NCBI GenBank assembly: GCA_003149555.1
Contig: QCWE01000012.1
Span: 2,638-13,019 of the forward strand
Length of the DNA: 10,382 nucleotides
DNA from: Candidatus Aquiluna sp. XM-24bin5
GTDB lineage: Bacteria > Actinomycetota > Actinomycetia > Actinomycetales > Microbacteriaceae
Direction of reading: 5' to 3'
The number at the start of each line of letters is the position of its first letter. The stretch's first letter is position 1. A program made the position numbers and the translations under genes. This document shows, in pieces, positions 7,376 to 10,382 of the stretch. The notes beneath the pieces were generated by a model. That model was not told the origin of the DNA and ran no database searches. It saw only the letters and a program-made list of their open reading frames with translations.

Positions 7376-7681
7376 GGATCATAGGAATAAAGAGTTTGAG
7401 GCATGTCTCTTTCTCACTCTAATACAGCTGCTTTAGCCTGAGCGTCAGGTTCCAGCTGCCCGGTGAACCATCACACAAGGGTGGCTGCGGTTCTGGCGTC
7501 GATGACTAAGGCTGAGAAAGAGTAAACACAGTTTTTGTATCTACTAGACACCGCCTCACATCTTCGCATAGCGTCACCCGGCAGGGTTAACACCTGTTCG
7601 ATTGCCTCGGACTGTTCCGGAATGCCCTGCCGGCGGGTTGCAGCTGCCCCAAGCGACTGCACCCGCCGACCGATCTGGCGC
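7376..7681. other. Region without a recognisable gene
   Basis: Open frames on both strands here are short and resemble no family known to me. There is a 9-bp inverted repeat CCGGCAGGG (7578-7586) / CCCTGCCGG (7625-7633) with a 38-base loop, and a 10-bp inverted repeat CTCTTTCTCA / TGAGAAAGAG about 100 bases apart near 7407 and 7513. A TATGAT box on the minus strand near 7381-7386 could be the repL -10 element, but no good -35 is seen. GC content rises through this stretch compared with the secretion genes, consistent with a junction between DNA of different origin. Confidence 0.4.
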
Positions 7682-7712
7682 TATGTCCGATAATGTAAAC
7701 TTATTGGACATA
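7682..7712. repeat. Imperfect palindrome resembling a Tn3-type resolvase binding site
   Basis: Arms TATGTCCGATAA (7682-7693) and TTATTGGACATA (7701-7712) match at 11 of 12 positions around a 7-base centre. Each arm begins TGTCC and continues RATAA, which fits the known half-site pattern of gamma-delta/Tn3-family serine resolvases (TGTCYGATAAT...). The inner 27 bp (7684-7710) is close to the 28 bp of a res crossover site. No resolvase gene and no clear accessory sub-sites are present, so this is either an orphan remnant of a transposon/plasmid resolution site or a chance palindrome. Confidence 0.5.
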
Positions 7713-7736
7713 AACATGAAAGCCAAAGCACGGCGT

Positions 7737-7862
7737 TTAAATCGCATAAGAACTATCATTAGCGCCGCCTTTTTGCGCTGTGGATAAGCGAGGGGAAAGT
7801 GTCGAAGGCCAAAGACGATCGGTTGATCCGCAGGTGGCGCAGGTTTTCTGATGTTCTGTCAT
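7737..7862 (-). CDS. Small CxxC ORF of unknown function, possibly a truncated zinc-ribbon gene
   Basis: A 41-codon frame starts at ATG 7862 with an excellent ribosome site (AAGGAG, six bases before the ATG). The product begins MTEHQKTCATCGSTDRLWPS, with one CxxC pair near residues 8-11, and then becomes low-complexity. One CxxC pair followed by CGSTDRLW looks like the first knuckle of a zinc ribbon whose second half is missing. I do not recognise it; the strong ribosome site is the main reason to list it. It is surrounded by mobile-element debris, so it may be a gene start cut off by rearrangement. Confidence 0.3.
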   Translation of the reverse strand: MTEHQKTCATCGSTDRLWPSTLSPRLSTAQKGGANDSSYAI

Positions 7863-8029
7863 GTTTTGCTCCTTCTCTGACGGTCTCTCACAGTCCGGAA
7901 ATTCGGATTGTGGTGTCAGCTTAGCGGAGCGGGGAGGGGAACCAGGTAACGGGTCTGGCTGCACAGAGGATGCGATCAGGTCATGCTTATCAGGCGCGGC
8001 GCGTAGATGGGGCTTCCCGACGCGCCGTC

Positions 8030-8496
8030 GATCTCAATCCATGGCGGGCAGCCGCCCGCATCAGCCCGCTGATTTGCGCTACCAGAACGCCTACCTCTTC
8101 GGCGCCATCTGCCCGGCCCGCGGCACCGGCGCCGCAATTATGATGCCGACGGCCGATACCCAAGCGATGCAGGCACATCTGAACGAAATCACCCAGGCGG
8201 TGGCTCCGGGTGCACATGCCGTCATCCTCATGGATCAGGCCGGCTGGCACACGACCGGCGCACTGCCCCCCCCCAAAAAAAATCTGTCGCTTCTCTTTTT
8301 GCCGTCGAAATCGTCTGAACTGAACCCGGTTGAGAATATCTGGCAGTATCTTCGCCAGAACTGGCTCGCTAACCGCGTCTTCGAAACTTACGATGCGATC
8401 CTCGATGCAGGGTGCCAAGCCTGGAACAACCTGATCGCCCTCCCGGAAGTCATCACGTCAATCGGGACCAGAGATTGGGCAAAAGTGGATCAATGA
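8030..8496 (+). pseudogene. IS630-family transposase, 3' part only
   Basis: The last ~150 codons of an IS630-type DDE transposase. Recognisable family blocks are AGSRPHQPADLRYQNAYLFG, AICPARGTGAAI, the second catalytic Asp in AVILMDQAGWHTT, the catalytic Glu in ELNPVENIWQYLRQNWL, and a C-terminus ending ITSIGTRDWAKVDQ. Full-length relatives have about 330-350 residues; the N-terminal DNA-binding domain and the first catalytic Asp are absent. The frame runs open upstream to about 7861, but that part does not look like transposase, so homology appears to begin near 8030-8045. The catalytic region contains a run of nine C followed by eight A (8266-8282). The gene ends inside the remains of a BrnT gene. 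It should be inactive. Confidence 0.8.
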
Positions 8497-8511
8497 CCGC
8501 CGCCCTTGGTA
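8030..8511 (+). mobile_element. IS630-family insertion sequence remnant (right part)
   Basis: The transposase 3' end plus about 15 bases up to a TATA near 8510-8513. IS630-type elements insert at TA, and the BrnT reading frame on the other strand leaves its family pattern exactly here (after DDP, 8514-8516), so the right boundary is probably at 8509-8511. The left boundary and a matching terminal inverted repeat could not be identified with confidence. Confidence 0.55.
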
Positions 8512-8606
8512 TAAGGATCATCCCAGAGGGCCTGGGCCTCATCAAAGTCGATCCCGTGCTTTTCACGGTTCGTGGCGCTTTTGTCGGGGTCATATTCGAA
8601 CTTCAT
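8490..8606 (-). pseudogene. brnT: BrnT-family toxin, truncated beside the IS630 remnant
   Basis: On the minus strand ATG 8606 opens a frame reading MKFEYDPDKSATNREKHGID then FDEAQALWDDP, the N-terminal signature of BrnT ribonuclease toxins (FEWDPxKxxxNxxKHGVxFEEA...). After residue 31 the frame enters the insertion sequence end and stops at 38 residues (stop at 8492-8490), whereas BrnT proteins have about 90. The catalytic C-terminal half and the usual downstream antitoxin gene brnA are missing. This is a disabled toxin-antitoxin module, likely broken by the IS630 element. There is no good ribosome site before the ATG. Confidence 0.75.
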
Positions 8607-8630
8607 GGAGGGCAATGTATGTTGAAAATG

Positions 8631-8645
8631 GTATAATTACTATAC
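8631..8645 (-). promoter_or_regulatory. Palindrome upstream of truncated brnT, possible operator/-10 region
   Basis: Perfect 5-bp inverted repeat GTATA / TATAC with five bases between (8631-8645), 25-39 bases upstream of the brnT start. On the minus strand it includes TATAGT, a fair -10 box. brnTA operons are autoregulated by BrnA at such sites, so it may be the old operator. A short AT-rich palindrome can also arise by chance. Confidence 0.3.
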
Positions 8646-8686
8646 TTTTCAGCCGATCGAGAAGCTTGTGTGAGTCCGTCACGCTA

Positions 8687-8824
8687 TCACGTGAACATCA
8701 CCAGTTGCTGGGGCTCCACCCAGTAGCCTCGCTGACGCTTGGAGGCTTCCAGCGTGATCAGAGCGGCAACGGCATGGGTCTCATCGGTGAACCAGTCCAT
8801 CCGGACCTGACTGCTCTGCCCTAA
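8687..8824 (-). pseudogene. Fragment of an unrecognised small protein gene
   Basis: On the minus strand a frame ending at 8687 carries a protein-like C-terminus (LGQSSQVRMDWFTDETHAVA, ALITLEASKRQRGYWVEPQQ). Its amino-acid use looks coding, with few rare codons, but I cannot name a family. The same frame continues upstream to an ATG at 8929, but that part looks unlike a protein start, so I treat only the last ~46 codons as a likely remnant. It overlaps no confident gene. It may be the 3' end of a gene whose front was lost at the junction near 8825-8850. Confidence 0.3.
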
Positions 8825-8850
8825 AACGACGATCCATACGAAATAAACTC

Positions 8851-9198
8851 TTGGATCTCCACACTTTTGAGGTGTTAATATTCTGCAAAGCGATCGCTCA
8901 AAAAGATAGGACAATATGGCTGAATCCAAACTTGGCTCAGGCGATCAGCCTTCAAGATAAGGGCCTTATTCGGAGCTTTTGGTGCGGTGCGATTTTGGGT
9001 GATGGTACCACCAGCTTTGAAGTGCCAAAGGAGGTGTGGCGCATTCTGTTGTCAATGAAGGAGTTTGGCGATTTCAGCCACGAAGGACTATTGCTGGCTC
9101 TTAAGCCCGGTCAATTCAACACGGAAGCAATTATTCTCGCGTGTCTGCCGCAGGCACATCCGGCGGTTCGCGCTGAAACCGAACAACACGCTGCATGA
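8851..9198 (+). CDS. Hypothetical protein, possibly 5'-truncated
   Basis: A frame open from 8791 to the TGA at 9196-9198. The sequence DRTIWLNPNLAQAISLQDKG, LIRSFWCGAILGDGTTSFEV, PKEVWRILLSMKEF reads like a real folded domain: a short sheet/helix unit followed by a helical tail. The pattern (charged loop, '...L.DKGLIR', then '.F.VP..VW..L') vaguely recalls the C-terminal domain of superinfection-exclusion-type (SieB-like) proteins, but this is a weak resemblance. No good start exists: TTG at 8851 or GTG at 8872, neither with a ribosome site. The gene is thus either a 5'-truncated remnant or uses an unseen start. It precedes the yefM promoter region by about 70 bases. Confidence 0.45.
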   Translation: MDLHTFEVLIFCKAIAQKDRTIWLNPNLAQAISLQDKGLIRSFWCGAILGDGTTSFEVPKEVWRILLSMKEFGDFSHEGLLLALKPGQFNTEAIILACLPQAHPAVRAETEQHAA

Positions 9199-9231
9199 GC
9201 AAAGAGAGACGCGCGCATGGTGACGTGAGCT

Positions 9232-9245
9232 TCACATCAATGTGA
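9232..9245. repeat. Perfect inverted repeat TCACAT-CA-ATGTGA
   Basis: Six-base arms around a two-base centre, upstream of the yefM promoter. It could be a transcription factor half-site pair or a short stem after the preceding gene. There is no T-tract directly after it. Function unknown. Confidence 0.25.
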
Positions 9246-9266
9246 CCCTTTGTTTGGCGCGGTCTC

Positions 9267-9296
9267 TTTACTTGTACTTAATATTGTACATATAGA
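9267..9296 (+). promoter_or_regulatory. yefM-yoeB promoter and operator
   Basis: A -35-like TTTACT (9267-9272) and a -10-like TATAGA (9291-9296) are 18 bases apart. Between them lie TGTACT (9273-9278) and TGTACA (9285-9290), whose centres are exactly 12 bp apart. Established work on the E. coli yefM-yoeB operon describes TGTACA core repeats with 12-bp centre spacing as the binding site of the YefM(-YoeB) repressor. Placement between -35 and -10 fits autorepression. The antitoxin start follows 23 bases later. Confidence 0.7.
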
Positions 9297-9318
9297 GGGG
9301 GGGCAAAGGAGAGTCGAC

Positions 9319-9570
9319 ATGGATGTTATGACCTACTCAGACGCGCGAGCTCAACTGAAGGGCGTCATGGATCGAGCGATCCACGACAAGCAGGAAGTTG
9401 TCGTGACGCGCAAGAAGGGCGAGTCCGTTGTGGTCGTGTCCTTGGACACTTGGAACGCCGTCAACGAGACGTTGCACCTCTTGTCCACACCGAAAAACGC
9501 ATCCCGCTTGCGCGCGTCGATCGCGCAACTCGATGCTGGAACTGGCGAAGAGCGTGAGCTGACCGAGTGA
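9319..9570 (+). CDS. yefM: YefM-type (Phd/YefM family) antitoxin
   Basis: Antitoxin of a type II toxin-antitoxin pair. It binds and neutralises YoeB and represses its own promoter. The protein has 83 residues, the usual length. The N-terminal Phd/YefM fold is visible: MDVMTYSDARAQLKGVMDRA (1-20) is the classic 'YSDAR..LK..MD' opening, followed by VVVTRKKGESVVVVSLDTWN (27-46). The C-terminal tail, acidic and Ser/Ala-rich, is the part that folds on the toxin. ATG at 9319 has a strong AGGAG seven bases upstream; longer in-frame extension to 9250 would start inside the promoter and is rejected. The stop overlaps the toxin's start by four bases, giving translational coupling. Confidence 0.93.
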   Translation: MDVMTYSDARAQLKGVMDRAIHDKQEVVVTRKKGESVVVVSLDTWNAVNETLHLLSTPKNASRLRASIAQLDAGTGEERELTE

Positions 9571-9833
9571 AGCTGGTTTTTTCCGATCAGGCCTGGGAAG
9601 ACTATCAATACTGGGTCAACACCAACGACAAGGTACGCGACCGGATCAACGAGCTGATCAAGCAGTGCAAGCGGACCCCCTTCAAGGGAACCGGCAAGCC
9701 GGAACCTTTGAAGGGCGATTTGACTGGCTGGTGGTCCCGGCGGATTTCTCAGGAAGATCGAATGGTCTACCGGGTCAGTGGAGCTGGCGATGGCCAAAGC
9801 CTAGAGATTGCGCAACTGCGGTTCCATTACTGA
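9567..9833 (+). CDS. yoeB: YoeB-family mRNA interferase toxin
   Basis: Ribosome-dependent endoribonuclease that cleaves mRNA in the ribosomal A site; here it would act as a post-segregational killing or stress toxin stabilising the replicon. The protein has 88 residues and aligns by eye along its whole length to E. coli YoeB: WEDYQYWVNTNDKVRDRINE (10-29), RTPFKGTGKPEPLKGDLTGW (36-55), WSRRISQEDRMVYRV (56-70). The catalytic residues known in E. coli YoeB (Glu46, Arg65, and the C-terminal His-Tyr) are present as Glu46, Arg65 and His87-Tyr88. The start is GTG at 9567, overlapping the antitoxin stop (GTGA). The module appears intact and functional. Confidence 0.94.
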   Translation: MKLVFSDQAWEDYQYWVNTNDKVRDRINELIKQCKRTPFKGTGKPEPLKGDLTGWWSRRISQEDRMVYRVSGAGDGQSLEIAQLRFHY

Positions 9834-9864
9834 ATTTTCCGCCCCTTGCCGGATGGAGATGGCT

Positions 9865-10236
9865 GTGAACAGACAAGAGCGCCGTAAAGCAAACAGTGGT
9901 AAGCCAAAAAGCGTCGTCGCGATCACGTGCGAGATTTTTAGCACCCCAAATCTGGGCGATAGAGAGGTTCATCTTGATGTCGGGAAAATGCGCGCTTGGG
10001 CAGAGAAAAACATCCAGCCTGAAAAAATCCGCATCGTTGCCGAGCATGTAAAGCGGCTAATCGACGGTGGTACGGTGACGGAGGATCGGGTAATGGATCA
10101 TACTATCCACCGTATTCCTAAGCCAATTCTCGCCTGCGAACATCCAGACGGACTGGGCGATGAAATCGTTGACGGGAACCACACATATGTGGCTACGGCC
10201 CTAAGCTGGGCAAGCGCTGTTGAACAAGGGGTCTGA
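9865..10236 (+). CDS. Hypothetical protein with ParB-like DGNHTYVA motif
   Basis: Protein of 123 residues from GTG 9865, chosen because GGAG lies six bases upstream and the resulting start MNRQERRKANSGK is a common opening; ATGs at 9853 and 9859 have no ribosome site. After a basic N-terminus comes a helical stretch (EVHLDVGKMRAWAEKNIQPE, then KIRIVAEHVKRLIDGGTVTE), then RVMDHTIHRIPKPILACEHP, and finally GDEIVDGNHTYVATAL. The 'DGNHTYVA' element resembles the DGxHRxxA motif of ParB/Srx-type nucleotide-binding domains. The C-terminus ends soon after this motif, so the protein may be cut short: the stop codon overlaps an ATG (TGATG) that opens a 40-codon frame in the next phase. Role unknown; it may be a plasmid or phage-type accessory protein. 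It follows yoeB by 31 bases. Confidence 0.65.
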   Translation: MNRQERRKANSGKPKSVVAITCEIFSTPNLGDREVHLDVGKMRAWAEKNIQPEKIRIVAEHVKRLIDGGTVTEDRVMDHTIHRIPKPILACEHPDGLGDEIVDGNHTYVATALSWASAVEQGV

Positions 10237-10358
10237 TGCCGGAGAGTGCAGGATCCTACGCTTGCGTCTGCCGACCACGCAGAATGTCCATGAAAAAAGG
10301 GGTTTATGCCTTCTGGGAGTTTCACAAACCAGCGTTTGTGACTCCCCGTCCAAACTGA
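10236..10358 (+). CDS. Possible 40-aa ORF overlapping the preceding stop (TGATG)
   Basis: An ATG at 10236 overlaps the stop of the preceding gene and opens 40 codons to TGA at 10356-10358. The product starts MPESAGSYACVCRPRRM and ends with WEFHKPAFVTPRPN. It could be a translationally coupled small gene, or the real C-terminus of the preceding protein displaced by a one-base frameshift. No family is recognised. Confidence 0.25.
   Translation: MPESAGSYACVCRPRRMSMKKGVYAFWEFHKPAFVTPRPN
10315..10346. repeat. Strong hairpin with 2-base bulge
   Basis: GGGAGT (10315-10320) and CACAAAC (10323-10329), separated by a TT bulge, pair with GTTTGTG (10334-10340) and ACTCCC (10341-10346) around a CAGC loop: 13 bp in total. 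There is no T-tract directly downstream on the plus strand; on the minus strand a T6 run occurs only about 20 bases later. It may be a processed RNA structure, a protein-binding site or an old element end. Confidence 0.5.
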
Positions 10359-10382
10359 CCAGGGCGGACAAAATTATGTGTC

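Noticed and set aside
7474..7495. Possible left terminal repeat of the IS630 element (CAAGGGTGGC, compared with CAAGGGCGGC read inward from the right end near 8509)
   Set aside because: About nine of ten bases match and the implied element length (~1.03 kb) would suit IS630, but no transposase N-terminal sequence is found between 7495 and 8030 in any frame, so the match may be chance.
7682..7712. Xer/dif recombination site
   Set aside because: The core ATAATGTA..TTAT recalls dif, but the centre is 7 rather than 6 bases and the right arm does not match the conserved XerD half-site; the TGTCC-RATAA arms fit a serine-resolvase site better.
7861..8029. Upstream extension of the transposase reading frame to an ATG at 7861
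   Set aside because: The translated sequence does not resemble the IS630 DNA-binding or first catalytic segment; the ATG has no ribosome site on this strand and lies opposite the small CxxC ORF's start.
9250..9318. N-terminal extension of the antitoxin to base 9250
   Set aside because: It would run through the promoter and operator; the ATG at 9319 has a strong ribosome site and gives the family's usual N-terminus.
1..10382. CRISPR array, rRNA or tRNA genes
   Set aside because: No regularly spaced direct repeats and no rRNA- or tRNA-like sequence were seen on either strand.

Overview
The window looks like part of an accessory replicon (plasmid, or plasmid-derived island) of an alphaproteobacterium, most likely a marine Rhodobacterales/roseobacter-type organism. 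This rests on the PrtD/PrtE style of the type I secretion genes, a RepL-type replication protein, an alphaproteobacterial-looking YefM/YoeB pair and an IS630-type transposase remnant. It is an inference from protein flavour; no rRNA or other phylogenetic marker is present.

Layout. (1) 1-2308, plus strand: the 3' part of a type I secretion ABC transporter/ATPase gene and the complete gene for its HlyD/PrtE-family periplasmic adaptor. (2) 2352-6586, minus strand: an MsbA-like ABC exporter half-transporter, an XRE-type HTH regulator, and a 616-residue protein of unknown function with two hydrophobic segments. This block is convergent with the secretion genes and a shared hairpin separates them. 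(3) 6679-7375, minus strand: a RepL-family plasmid replication protein preceded by a strong hairpin and a possible 25-codon leader peptide that ends 15 bases before the repL ATG. (4) 7376-8930: a higher-GC scar region holding a resolvase-type inverted repeat, a small CxxC ORF, the 3' part of an IS630-family transposase gene, a BrnT toxin gene cut short next to the transposase end, and a fragmentary minus-strand ORF. (5) 8851-10382, plus strand: a hypothetical gene, a complete YefM/YoeB toxin-antitoxin operon with a recognisable autoregulatory operator, and a hypothetical protein with a ParB-like 'DGNHTYVA' motif.

How the parts fit. RepL would drive replication and YefM/YoeB would stabilise the replicon; the IS630 and BrnT debris records past insertion and decay. 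The secretion block is the cargo. The ABC/HlyD pair would export a large repeat-type protein (substrate and outer-membrane TolC partner lie outside the window). The neighbouring regulator, unknown 616-residue protein and second ABC exporter may form an associated unit; that link rests on position only.

The most interesting points are the uncharacterised 616-aa protein/XRE/exporter block beside the type I secretion genes, and the structured leader of repL.
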